Part shown: positions 9,271 to 21,900 of the stretch, in pieces
Position numbering within the stretch: the first letter of the stretch is position 1
How the letters are laid out: each line of letters opens with the position of its first letter
Assembly: GCA_009792885.1 (NCBI GenBank)
Contig: WMCF01000246.1
Span: 1-64,000 of the forward strand
Reading direction: 5' to 3'
Length of the DNA: 64,000 bases
Source of the DNA: Eremophila alpestris peregrina
Lineage: Eukaryota > Chordata > Aves > Passeriformes > Alaudidae
The notes under the pieces: model-generated
The model's input: the letters and a program-made list of their open reading frames with translations, nothing else
Database searches by the model: none
Told to the model about the DNA's origin: nothing
Position numbers and translations under genes: made by a program

Positions 9271-10409
9271 AAAACACCCACAATATTTTAAAGATATCAG
9301 GAATAATACAGCCCACGGCCCCGCGGCCGTGCCAACTCAGAATAAAATACAAATTAAAAAAACCAAAACAACAGAACAAAAACAAAACGAAAAAAACCAA
9401 AAAACAAAACCAAAACCAGAGGGGATAGGGAGGATCCAAACTTGCAATTTTTAGGCATCCTAAAAAATAAATTTACTGAAACACTGGGGGAAAGGGAAAA
9501 TAAAAGAAGGTTAAGAGGGGGGGGAAACAACACAAAGAGGGGGAAAAGAAAAAGGGAAAATTATACAAAATAAAATTATCAGCATAAATTTACTGTCCTA
9601 GAAGTATCTACAGTTTAATACACATTAATCCTATTGCCTTGAGACATGGGAAAAAAATCTACCGGTCCTCAATCCGCCCCGGAAAAAAACTTCATTTCAA
9701 GTAACCACAGTCCCAAGCCGACCAAGAAATCTTCAAGTGTGAATTTTTCGGAGCCGCCGGGACACCCCTGCGGTGTCTCCCCCCTCCACCTGCTGCTGTC
9801 CCACCTCCCCATCTCAATTATCCAAAAAAAAAAAGGCCCAACAAAAACGCCAAAACACCCGCCCCGCCTCTGACCAAATTCCCGAATCCGAGAAGAAACG
9901 GCGCTTGGTTTTTACATTTGGAATTACCACCTCTTTTTCCTTCACGCCGCGGTGCAAAAAGAAAAAGAAAAGCAAAAACCAAAATTTAAAAAAAATCCCA
10001 CCAGCCAAAAACCTCCTCGCTCCCGGAATCAAAATGAGGCTCAAATTCCGGCGGTTTTGTAAATCCCTGAAGGATGCGGAGAAATGAGGAAAAACCTGGG
10101 CGGAAAGGGAAAAAGAGGAGGGCAAAAACTAAGGGGAAAAATGAAGGAGAAAACACCGCTGCGAAAGGATCCCTGATTTCAGAAAAGCTTCACCCCGGAC
10201 TCGCTCATGGGGGCTGGGGGGGCTGAGGTATTTGCCTGGGTGGGGGTGCAGGGGGGAGGAAGTAGCACCAATAAACCCCAAAAAAATGTTGGAAAAAAAA
10301 CCCAAAAAAGGGGGAAAGGGGAAAAGAAAGAGCCGGGCAGAAGCGGGATGAGCGAGGCGGGGAGGGGATGAGAGCGAGGAGCTGCGGGAAAGCGGGGCTG
10401 AGTCTGGAC

Positions 10410-10665
10410 AGTGCGGGGCTGGACACGAGCTGGACACGGGCTGGACACAGACATGGACACAGAGATGGACACGGGCTGGACACAGACATGGACACAGAGA
10501 TGGACACGGGGATGGGCATGGGATGGACACAGAGATGGACACGGTGATGCACATGGGCTAGACTCAGAGATGAACATGGGGATGGACATAGTGCTGGACA
10601 CAGAGATGGATGTGGTGCTGGACACAGGGGTGGACATGGGGATGGATGTGGTGCTGGCATGGTGC
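10410..10665. repeat. 12-bp minisatellite (atggacacagag type)
   Basis: Successive units read atggacacagag, atggacacgggc and tggacacagaca, for example at 10441-10520. The array abuts the larger 13-bp array and probably shares its origin, since both contain the ggacaYgg element. Confidence 0.8.
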
Positions 10666-10799
10666 TGAGCACCAGGAGTGTGGGGTTGGTGCTGTAGGGG
10701 AACAGTACCAGGACTGGGCCCAGCCAGGTGGTGCTGGGGTCTGTGTGGTGCCATGGGGGTGCCCAGTGCCCGAGCAGCACCGAGCTCTGTGCTGTGCCC

Positions 10800-12720
10800 G
10801 TGCAGGTTGGGCAACCACCATGTCCATGCTCTATGCCCAACCACCATGTCTGTGCTCCATGACCAACCACTGTGTCCATGCTCTGTGCCTGTGCAAGGCA
10901 GGCAATCACCATGTCCATGCTCCATGACCAACCACTGTGTCCATGCTCTGTGCCCGTGCACAGTGGAACTACTCTGTCCATGCTCTGTGCCTAACCACCG
11001 AGTCCATGCTCCATGCCTGAGCATCGTGTCCATGCTCCATGCCCAACCGCCATGTCCAGAAGCCGTGTCCAAGGCCCACGGCCAAGCACTGTGTCTCCAC
11101 ACCCCAGCTCAGCACCACATCACACATTGTGGCCAAGCACCGTGGCCAAGCACCGTGGCCAAGCACCATGGCCAAGCACCAGGTTCACACAGGGCAGCCG
11201 AGCACCGTGTGCAGGGCGTGTGGCCACGTGCTGTGTCCACGCACCATGCCTGAGCACCACCACTGAGCACCATGCTCAAGCACCATGTTCACAACATGTG
11301 GTCAACCACATCATGGCCGAGCACCACGGCCATGGACCACGTCCAAGCACCATGGCAGAGCACCCATGTTCATGTGCCATGTCTGAGCACCGTGTCCACT
11401 CACCATGTCCACGCACCACGTCCACACACCCTGGCTGAGCACTGTGTCCACACATCATGTCTGAGCACCACGTCCGAGCACCATGTCCACGGTGGCATGG
11501 CTGAGCACCAAGCCCAAGCACCATGTCTATGTACCATGTCCAAGCACTGCAGTCAAGCACTGTCCACATGCCCTGGCCAAGCATTGTCCACACATTGTGT
11601 TCATGCACCACAGCTGAGCACCATGTCCATGGTGCATGGTGAGCACCATGCCCGAGCACCACGTCCATGCACCATGTCCACGCACTGTGGTCAAGCACTG
11701 TGTCCACACACCATGTCTGAGCACCACAGAAGGAGCACCGTGCCCAAGCACCATGTCCATGCACCAAGTCTAAGCACCAAACACAGCACCACGTCCACGC
11801 ACCACGTCCAAGCACCATGTCCATGATACGTGTCTGAGCACCACGTCCAAGCACCACGTCCAAGCACCATGTCCAAGCACCCATGTCCAAGCACCATGTC
11901 TGAGCACCATGTCTGAGCACCATGTCCATCATGTGTGGCCAAGCACTGGGAACTGAGCACCATGTCCACGCACCATGTCCAAGCACACTGCTGAGCATCA
12001 CATCCAAGCACTGCACTGAGCACCATGGCCGAGCACCACGTCCAAGCACCATGTCCACAACTTGTGGCTGAGCGCCGTGCCTGAGCACCATGTCTGAGCA
12101 CCACACCTGCAAGGTGTGGCCAAGCACCATTCCTGAGCACCACGTCCAAGCGCTATGTCCATGACCTGCAGCTGAGCACTATGACCGAGCACCACGTCCA
12201 TGATGTGTGGCTGAGCATTGAGCCTGAGCACCGAGTCTGAGCACCGTGCCTATGATGTGTGACCAAGCACCGTGACCAATCACCACATCCAAGCACCATA
12301 TCCACCATGTGTGGCCAAGCACCATATCCGAGCACTTATGTCCACTTATGTCCGAGCACCCTGTCCAAGCGCTGTGGCCGAGCACCGAGATCACAAACCT
12401 GACCGAGCACAGAGACCACACACCTGGCCGAGCACCCTGTCCGAGCACCGAGACCACACACCTGACCAAGCACCCTGTCCCGGCACCAAGACCACCCACC
12501 TGGCCGAGCACCCTGTCTGAGCACCGAGATCACAAACCTGGCCGAGCACCCTGTCCGAACATCGAGACCACACCTGGCTGAGCACCCTGTCCGAACATCG
12601 AGAGCACACCTGGCTGAGCACCCTGTCCAAACATCGAGAGCACACCTGGCTGAGCACCCTGACCGAGCGCTGTGGCTGAGCACCAAGACCACACACCTGG
12701 CTGAGCCCTGTGCCTGGACA
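10800..12720. repeat. 13-bp minisatellite (aagcaccatgtcc type), about 1.9 kb
   Basis: The array is built from a 13-bp unit, RAGCACCRYGTCY, with occasional 14-mers. It is clearest at 11820-11930 ('aagcaccacgtcc' 'aagcaccatgtcc' 'gagcaccatgtct'). Interruptions such as 'catgatgtgtggcc' recur, suggesting a higher-order unit. From 12400 the variant 'gagcaccctgtcc' with 'gagaccacacacctg' dominates. The array lies inside the predicted TET3 3' UTR, where the sense transcript would read about 140 copies of a GGACRYGGUGCUY-like unit. Confidence 0.9.
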
Positions 12721-15700
12721 TCACCTCTGAGCACCTCAACCCAGGACCACACCCGCACCCGGATCTGCAGGGAACGGCTCCACCACAACCCTGGCCGGCG
12801 GCACACCTCGGACGCGGCACCTCTTTCAGTTTGCATAAACCAACCGGCTCCCGGCACGCCTCGAGCTGTCGCTCCGGAAAAGTAAACTTCCTTCTCAACG
12901 ACATTGCTTAGTTTTTTTTTTTTATCTTGGTTCCTTAATTTGATATATACATTAGTAGCACCTCAGCGAGATGGAATCAGGCAGAAGCGTGATACAGTTT
13001 GTTAAAACACCATAGCACCGTTTGTATTACAAGATTTCATTTAATAAAAATATGCCTTATAGAGCCCACAAAGCGTATTCCAGTATTAAAAGGAAAAATC
13101 AGCAATTGAGGCACCTCAGGGATTCTGGTTTCCTTCTCCTTCCCATGCCTCATCCCGAGAGCATCGAGATGGCGGGGGGGGGACTGAAATTTCATCCCCC
13201 ATTTCCTGCCCAAGGTGAAGCATCGCGGCCAGAAAAACCAAAGCGGGACGTAGGAGCCGGTCTGGGCTCCCCGTGCTGAGCCCTCCCTGGGGTTTCTACC
13301 GCGGGTGTTGTTCTAGCACCATTGTGGCCACGACCTGCTGCAAAATCAGGTCCCCACATCCCACTCATTAAAAACACCCCTCCCCCCGAGCTCCGTGACC
13401 CCCATGGCTTCGGCACGGGCAGGACAAGCGCGGCTGCCGGGACGGGTAAAGGGAAAAGATTTTGCTTGGAAACAGCCTCTCAGCAGCAAGGGGTAAAGAG
13501 CTGTGCATAGATTTCGAGTTTGTGTAGAAGTCTGAAGCGTGCGAATTTGTAATGACTGAGAGTTGAGGTAGGTTAGACGTTTATGTAGTGTAAAAACGTG
13601 AGACTGCAGCAGTTCTCGCTCCCCGACCCGCGGCGCCGGCAGCTCCCCGCTCTCCCGGGCTGAACCCGCCGGAGCCGACGCCACGCCGGACCGACCCCTC
13701 CCTGCACCGAAAAACCTCTGAGGAAGCAGGACTTAAGACAGGTTACACGGACCATCGGCTTCTCTGAACGCTCCTTCTCCTCCCGATGCTCGCCCCGCCG
13801 GGCGGAGCTCCAAGGCACCCCCGTCACGCCAGCCAGAGACCCCGGGCGACGCCAACGAGGCCGGCACCCGAATCCGGCCCCGGATCGGCCGGGTCCCCGC
13901 TCCGTGTTCCAAACCACAGCGACACGGCGGGTCCCCGGCATCGCCTGTGAGCATTCCTAAAATCTGACTTGCCGTCTACTCTTACGATCCTGATATGCTA
14001 TTGAGTATTTATAAGAAAAGCGGGAATATCTTGTTGAGTTTCCTTGTCAAATATACGTGACTTTACAGATTACGGTTAAAAAACAAACAAAAAAAAATTC
14101 ATTAATGATGAAGGACGGACAAAGCATGTTAAATATTCTGCCAGTATTTACAGTTCTCCCACGATAATCTTCTTTAAAACATACTGCTTCAAGTTGGGGG
14201 GAGTGGAGGGAGAGGAAAGAGGGGAGTTGTTTACTTTTTAAGTTTTGCTTTCATTTTTTTTAAATCTAGGTGAAAGTGCTTTTAAAAAAATTTCTTTCCC
14301 TATTTACAGGTTTAAAATCAGACCATGTAAATGTTCAGGCTGTTTTACCGAGATCCTGCTGATCCGTGCCCGTGCGTGAGGGAAGGAGGGTGACAGTAAA
14401 CACGAGGTGATCCCGCACGGTGACGGCGTCGGCGCTGCCTCGCTGGCTCTCCAAAAGGCACCTCAAAGTGCAAAAGCAACGACCCCCCCGGGGACACTGG
14501 CCCCCGGCTCCGGCCACGCCACACTCCTGGTGAGCAGCGCAGCAGCTTGGCCGCACTCCGTCCGTCCCAGCGCCGCTCCGGTGCCAGGTGGGAAGTCTTG
14601 ACTGAGAGTGTTCAAAAAGCACCACGCAGTTGTCGTTGCTGGGTTATTGGTTGGGTTAGGGTTTTGTTTTGTTTTGTTTTGTTTTTTGCGGGAAGAACGG
14701 TGATCCGTAGGAAAGAGGGATGGCACCCGGGGAGAGAAAGCACCGAGCCCCAGCGGCACTGGCCGCGGCTCGCCGGCACCGGCGGGGAAGGCAGACCTGG
14801 CGGGGTTTTGGCCAGCCAAGTCTTGGGATTCACTCTTCCCAGAGCCGATTGCACGGAGAAAGTCCCCCGGAGACGGAAAGCACCAGACTTTAGCAACAGT
14901 GATGTACAGAGAGCAACACTCACTATTCACAGTTTGGGGTTGATTTGTGTTTTTTTCCTGTTTTCGTAATTTTTTTTTCTTCTGTTTTTGTCCCATCGGC
15001 TCTTACGGAGACGCCGCTGCTGCCGCTCGCCCTGGGGCTGTGGGCAAAGGAGCCCCAAGTCCGAGCCCGAGCGCGGCCCCCCCGGCAGCGGCGTTCCCCA
15101 GCCCGGACATGTCCTGAGGTCTCCGGCGCCCGGAGAGACGCCGGCTTGCACCGTGGCGGCAGAACGGATCCCGCCGGAGGTGAGGAGCCAAGCAGAGACG
15201 TGCCATCCTGGGACAGCCCGCTTGCTCGCAGGCTCCCGTTGCTGTGAGAAAGGGCTCCTCAAGCTGCAAAACTGGTATTTTTAGGTCCTTGGAATAAAAA
15301 TTGGATGTTCAGTGTGTCCAGCTGACAGTAAAGCACACGGTTCCACCAGCACCCACGCGGCAGAGCTGGAGGGAGACATCTCTTGCCTTTAAGCTGGTTT
15401 GGTGTTCAGGTTGGTTTGGATTCATGATTAGGGTGGTTTTTCAACGTTGGCTTCTCTTTCGAAGATCGGCTTCGTCGTTGTCATTAGAGTAAAAAATAAA
15501 ATAAAGTCAAATCCAACAAATAGGCCATTCTAAGTGGAATTAAAAACCTCTCCTTGCGAAAGGACGCTAGGAAATTCATCCAAGGCTAGATAAAAAACAT
15601 GGAGATATAAATATGAGATTACCTAAAATCATCAAACAGCATCGTTCCTCTTGGGTTTTTTAACCAAGTTTTGCTTGGTTTGCCAACTCCTTGCTGGGCG

Positions 15701-15929
15701 CAGCCCTCCAACGGCGTGAGCCTGCGCCAGCTCTGCTGCTCCAGAGTGTGCATGTTTAGGTTTGTTTCCTACGGGTTGGATTTTTTTTTTTGTGGTTGTG
15801 TTTCGCTTCGGTTTTATCTGTTTACTTTTCTTCTCCTCCACGCCTGAGGAGAAAGCACCACGAAGCAACGCCAGACTCTGGCGCTGCTGAGGGTTGAGGT
15901 AAGATGGAGCTATGGCGGTCACCTCTGTC

Positions 15930-18900
15930 TCAGATCCAGCGGCTGTAGGGGCCCGTCACCTTGGTGTAGGCGTAGGAGGACACAGTGATGGCAGAGTTGG
16001 TGGGGATGGCCACCGCCTGCCGTGTGGGGACAGAGTCCCTCCTCTCCTTGCTTGGTGTCTCAGTCGCCAATGCGCCGCCCCACTTGCGCTTCTTGGCAAA
16101 GGCTTTGGCGTCTGGTGGCAGCCCCAGACGCGCCGCCTCCTCCTGCCGGGCCCGAGCCCGCTCTGCCAGCTGCTTCACCTTGGCCTCCCACAGCGCCAGG
16201 CCGTGGTTGGGCTGGTTCAAGTTCTTGTGTTGGTAGAAGACGAGGGAGATGCGGGTGGGGTGGCAGCGGTTGGGTTTCTTCAGCGGAGTGGTGGCATGGA
16301 GCTCGCGGCGGGCGCACTCGATGAGGATGGAACCATGGGCGGGCGCCACAGCCACACCACCGATGTTCTCATCCAGGAAGTTGTGCTCACTGTCTGACCA
16401 CTCCTCTTCCTCTTCCTCCTCCTCCTCTTCCTCCTCTTCCTCTTCCTCCTTCACCGCCTTCTCCGGTGGATCCTCCTCCAGGCCAAAGGGGTCCCACGGC
16501 TTCTCCTGGCGGGGCCCTGACACCCCCTTCTCACCCACCGCTGCCTCCCACGGCTTCTCTGGCAGCCCTGGGCTGGGTGCCGGTGTCCTCCGCTCCTCCA
16601 CCTTCACTGAGCCCCATGGCTCCTCAGGGAAGCTGGGGAGCCCTGGCAGAGCCGAATTGAACCCCAGTGACCCCAGCAGGCTTGGGGTGCTCGTGCCGGC
16701 CAATGCCGTCTCCCCCAGCTTGCAGGGGCTCCACGGTTTCGGCAGCAAGCCTGAGCCGTGTGTCGCTGCCACCGCTGGCTCTCCCGCCAGGACGTTGGAC
16801 CACTGCTTCTCTGGTGGCGGCAAGCGCACGGCAGCATCGAAGGCGCTCAGCTTCTCCCGCCCACCCGAGCCCGGTGCCAGCGCGCTCCATGAGCCTTCGG
16901 CCATGTTAGTCCTCTCAGGGGAAGCTGTGCCCTGGGGCGCCTTGAAGGGGCTCCACCGCTGCTCTGGTGCCGTGCCATGCGCAGGGACAGCCGGCAGTGT
17001 TAAGCCAGTGCTGGGCACAGCCGCAGCGCTGGGAAGGGGCTCGATGGCAGGCGGGGGGTCTGGAGGCTCCTGCTTGATGGGCCGGCTGCTGAAACAGTTC
17101 TGTGCAAACGACGGTGCCTCCTCCGAGCCCGAGCTAGTCCTGTGCGCCCCGGCCGTTGCCGCCGCTGCTTTCTGCTGGCTGGTGTAGCGGTTAGCTCGCT
17201 CGTAGGTGCGCTGGTGATGGTTTTTGCTCCGCACACTGTGTGGGACAGGCTCGGGAAAATTGGTGTTCCCATAGGTGTGGTTGAGGTTCTCCTGCAGCAC
17301 TGAGACATCAGGCTTCTTCTCGTAGCCGTTGCTCACCCAGTTGCTCCCGCTCCTCTCGGGCGCCCCGTAATTGAGAATCTGTGATGGGAACACGTGGTTG
17401 CTGGAAAAGCCGTAATACCCGAAGGAGGGAAGTGCGAACTTGGAGTGAAACCCGTTCACGGAAGGCAGATTGGGCTGTGCATAGTAGGAATGGTAAGAGT
17501 AAACACTGTTCATGCTGTACGGGTCGGAGGGCCGGCAGCTGCCCAGCACCGAGTAGCTCTCCACCACCGCGTTGCCGTTGTACTTGAAGGCGTTGTAATG
17601 GCTCTGGGGTTCCACCTTGATGGAAGGTTTCAGCGGCTGCGGGGGTATCCCGCCTTTCAACGCCATACCTGTGGGACAGCACACACAGCCCCCATGACCT
17701 GCCGGCCGAGGAAGCCACCAGAGTGGAGCCAGGACCCCAAAACATTCAGGCAGACTCAGAAATCCCACAGTTTGCCAGCCCACTGCAAAGGCTGGCATCA
17801 CTTGCCATCACCTGGTGCACCAGCATCAATTCACACTTTCGGGAAAACCCAGGTGGCATAGAGATGCCATCCAGCACCACAACACAGCAGCCCAAGAAAA
17901 TCCCCAACCATATCCCCATCCCCTCACGCGCTTTCTGGGCGGCTCGGGGCAGCAGGACCTCACCTCTGCCCCTGTTACCTGCATTGGGCTGGAGCGTGGG
18001 GAGCTCGAGCACTTCCTGCTTGATCTTCTCTGGTGTCATCAGCTTCTCTTTCTGCAGCTTCTTCCTCTCGGCAGCAGCTCTCCTGGCTTCCAGCTGCCGC
18101 TGCCGGCAGGACTTGGCAGGCTCAGGCAGCTTGCGGACCTCACGGGGGAAGGACGTGAGCACCTGGATGGCCCCGCTGCCCACCTTGGCATTTTGGTTCT
18201 CCTCGCTGCCGAACTCATCCGTGCTGGACATCTTGTAGAGGGGGAGGACGTGCAGCTGCTCATCTTCAGGAATTTTTCCTACCACACGATTGTCTTCCTT
18301 CGTCAGCGTGCAGACCTGGCCCACAGCAGGTGCTGTTAGTGGGATGCTGATGGATGTGGCCTGTGCTGGATAAGCCAAACCTCCCACTTCTTCCCCACAC
18401 TGACATGAAGCCACACCAGCCTGGCATCCCCCCAGCCTGCTCTGGTCCCCAGCCAGTATTTGGAAACCTTCCATGGGGTTTCGTTGGACAAAAGTAGATT
18501 CTGGTCCCTGTTAGACCTAAGCAGCTCATGTGAGGTGTGCCACACCAATGACTTGGAGTTACGAGGGTGGGACAACTGGGGATGGAGCCCCTCAAACAGG
18601 AGCATCCCAGATTATGGGGGAGCACCTCGAAAAGCCCTGCCCAGCGCCTGCTTACCACAGTGCAGCCATTATAGAGGTTATGCTGGTCCTTGTGGGCGTG
18701 AGCACAGAAGTCCATGCACGCCGTCACCCCCGAGAACGGCCTCCCTTCCTTCAAGCCCAGCCGACAGTCGATTGCTACATCCTCATTGGTGACCTGTGGA
18801 AGGAGGAGCTGGTTACCCAAAATCCCCCAACACCACCACCCCGCACCCATGTGTGGTGGCCATTGCCAAGGGATGGGATGACCAAGACCTGGTTTTGGTA

Positions 18901-21900
18901 GGCTTGCGGCGCCAGCCTCTTGTAAAGCGGAGCAACCTCGGTGGCCAAGTCCTGAAAGCTTCTCCGGAGCAGCTCTTCCTGTGGTAGGGAAAAGAGGAGG
19001 ATGTTACCCAGGGGTTTCAGCAGCAGGGATGGAACTGGGGACAGAGCCCACAGACACCACACAGCATCCAACCCTTTCCACGATATCCACCATGGCACAA
19101 AGCACGTGGCTTCAATTCCTCGTGTGGATTTGGCCTCCAGCCTCACTCTCTGTTGTGCTTTCACTCGCTTGACCAAAGAGCCCTCTGGCTCTTCCCTGGG
19201 ATTTCTACAGAGGCCCCATTCGTGCCACCTTTGTTTGCCTCATCTCTCTAGTCCATAAAAAGGCCCACAGGGAATCCTATTTTCAGAGACCTGAAAAGAA
19301 AGGAGCTCCAAACCACTCTGCTCCATCTGCATCACCCACCTCTTTGGGATTGTCTCCCACCAGCCTGAACTTGCGGGGAGTTTTGCTGCGGGCGTATTTG
19401 CAGCCGTTGAAATACATGCTCCAGGAGCAGCCAAAGGAGAAGGAAGCACCGCAGGTGTTGGGGTCCTTGCCTTGGCATGCGCAGGTCCGGCTGCCAGGGG
19501 GACATGGCAGAGAAGTGTCAGCCACCAGTGCTGCATGGTGACAGCAGCTCTGGGAACTGGAGGGAGCCCTGCATCCCATTCCCCATCCCGTTCCCGTGTC
19601 CCATTCCCACCCCATCTCCCCTGCCCAGGGTGTGGTGGTGGTGGGACTTACTCGTCATTGAGGCCGCAGCGGCGGCTGGTGGGGTTGCCGTACTTGGTGA
19701 GGGTGTCAGTGAGCTCCTGGTACAGTGTGTCCCCCAGCGTGCGGGGGATGCCCTCCCAGGCCAGGATGAGGATGATGATGACAGCATTCTGGCAGTGGTG
19801 GCCGGCCCGGTGCCGCACCAGGCACAGCAGTTTCTCCTCTTGGTTGTGTCTGCGGATCACCTGGGAAACAGGGGCCAAGTCAGACCGCTCCAATAAACAC
19901 CTCCCAGAGTGGGGAGGATCCCACAAGTGGGTCCTGGATGTCCTGGATGCATTCCCCACTGTGGTTGGGGGGGGGCAGAGCTGGGCAGGTTCACCCTGTG
20001 GGCTTTGGGAGACTGGGGGCAGCTGCAGGCACTGGACATGCCATTCCACCAATGCCGAGGGTGGGAAGCCCCAAGGAGTTTCCCTGGGGGAGGATGAAGC
20101 TCTCACTTCCTCAATGCCAGCCGCAAATCGAGCATCCCTCCCCTGCCCACACCAGGGGCCACACCAGCAGGGGGATTCTGGGTCCCCAGGCATGGAGGGC
20201 ACAAGCTCAGGGAAGCTGCAAGGGGGACAAGAGGCACTCACCCACTTGGCAATGGGGCAGCCGCGGGAGCTCTTGCCTTCCTTGCCTGTGTAGATGACCT
20301 TCTCGATGCGGATAGCCTTGCCCTTCTCACCATATCTGCAGAGGGACAGCCATCAGCCCCACAGCCCCCACGTGCATGAGAGCCCCACTGGCTCTAATGG
20401 GCCCCTCAGGAGCCCCCACTCACCCTCAGCACACACCAGTCACCCTCACAAACACCCACTTCCCTGACAGGATCCGACTCACCCTCACTGGACACCACTC
20501 TCTCAAGCCCCCGCTCACTCTCACGAGTCCCCACTCACTTTCTCATGTCCCTACTCACTCTCTCAAGCCCCTGTTCCCTTGACAGGACCCCACTCACTCT
20601 CTCAAGTCCCCAGTCCTCTGACAGGACCCCACTCACTCTCTTGAGTCCCCAACTCCCCTGACAGGACCCCAGCCCCTCCTGCACTCTCAGCCCCCGTGCT
20701 GGGCCCCGTGGTGAGGGACTCTTACCGCTCCTCCATGAGCTCCCGGATGGAGGCCACAGTGGGCCCCGAGCCCAGGTGGGTGTAATATGGCCCCTCATCC
20801 TTCTCCACGATTTGCTCTGTGGAGACAGGAGCGGGAGACAGAGATTTTGGGGTTTGCAGCTTTGCTGGCTGCCCCAAAGGATTCCAAACACCTGAATTCC
20901 CTCAAACTGAGCACTTCTGCACCAAAAATTAAGGGTTTGTTAAACAGCAACTCCTCATTCCCTGCTCTGGAAGATTCTGCCAGCTGAATGAAAATAAAAT
21001 GCTGCTGGGGAATGGACACTCAGCCATCGACACCCACCCTGCTTTTTGGGACCCAAAAATGCCCCCGAGCAGCCACAGCCCTTCCAAGCACCCTGGCAGT
21101 GACCATGGCTCCATCCAGGGAATCTGTTCTGGCCACTCGAGCTCTGCTGCGTGGGAGATTCAGATTTCAAACCCTGTCCTCATCCTGGACCTACTGCTCC
21201 CCACCAGCTCCCACCCAGGGCTCCTGTCTGGAACCTCTCACAGGCAGCAGCCTGTGATGGATGCTGCCAAAGCCATCACAGGATTATTTGGGGGCAGGAA
21301 ACTATTGCTGCCTGCTTCAGGCTTTCCCAGAGGATTTGGGCATGCTTGTGGGATGCCCTAAGCTGGCTGAGCCCATGCGAGGAAGGAGCTACTGCATGGG
21401 TGAGAGGCAGAAGGATGAGGGAGCTAGAGGAAAAGGATTTGGGCTATGGGAGAAGGATAATGGGCTATGGGAGAAGGATGCTTAGGCTGCAGGAGATCCT
21501 GGGGCTCTAAGAGAAGGGAGCTGGAGCTACAGGAGTACACTGGGGCTATGAGAGAGGGATACTGGGGCTGCTAGAAGACACTGGGGCTGTGGGAGCATCC
21601 TCAAGGCTTCAGGAGAAGGATGGGGAAGCTGTGGAAAATGAGTGTTCAAAATACAGGAGAAGCATGCTGGGACTGCTGGAGGATTTTGGAGCTTCAGGAG
21701 AAGGACACTGGAGCTACAGGAGGATCTTTGAGTTACAGGAGATGAATGCTGGAGCTGCAGGAGGATCCTGGGGCTTCAAGAATAGGATCTTGGGTGTTCA
21801 GGAGAGTGATCCTGGGGCTGCAGGAGAAGGACACTGGGATACAGCCCTGCAATCAACATGCCCCTCACACAACAAACTCCTGGGGGCTTTCAGGGCATGA

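Larger units (their letters stand above)
9245..15929 (-). other. TET3: Predicted TET3 3' UTR (about 6.7 kb)
   Basis: No other gene is recognisable between the TET3 stop (15930-15932) and the AATAAA at 9270-9265. The sequence outside the tandem array is AT-rich and UTR-like, notably at 9240-10130 and 12890-15600, with A/T runs and an (aaaac)n tract near 14660-14690. Mammalian TET3 also has a 3' UTR of several kb. The array at 10.4-12.7 kb would be transcribed within it. An alternative is that an earlier, non-canonical signal is used and the distal part is intergenic. Confidence 0.6.

Noticed and set aside
11276..12130. 284-codon minus-strand open frame rich in Trp, Cys, His and Met
   Set aside because: It is a translation of the 13-bp minisatellite. 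All phases of the array stay open for long runs, and no known fold or conserved start is present.
10410..12720. CRISPR-like array of regular short repeats
   Set aside because: The repeats are contiguous without unique spacers and the genome is a vertebrate; this is a minisatellite.
16249..17187. 312-codon plus-strand open frame with a serine run
   Set aside because: It is the antisense shadow of the TET3 last exon; the serine run mirrors the Glu tract.
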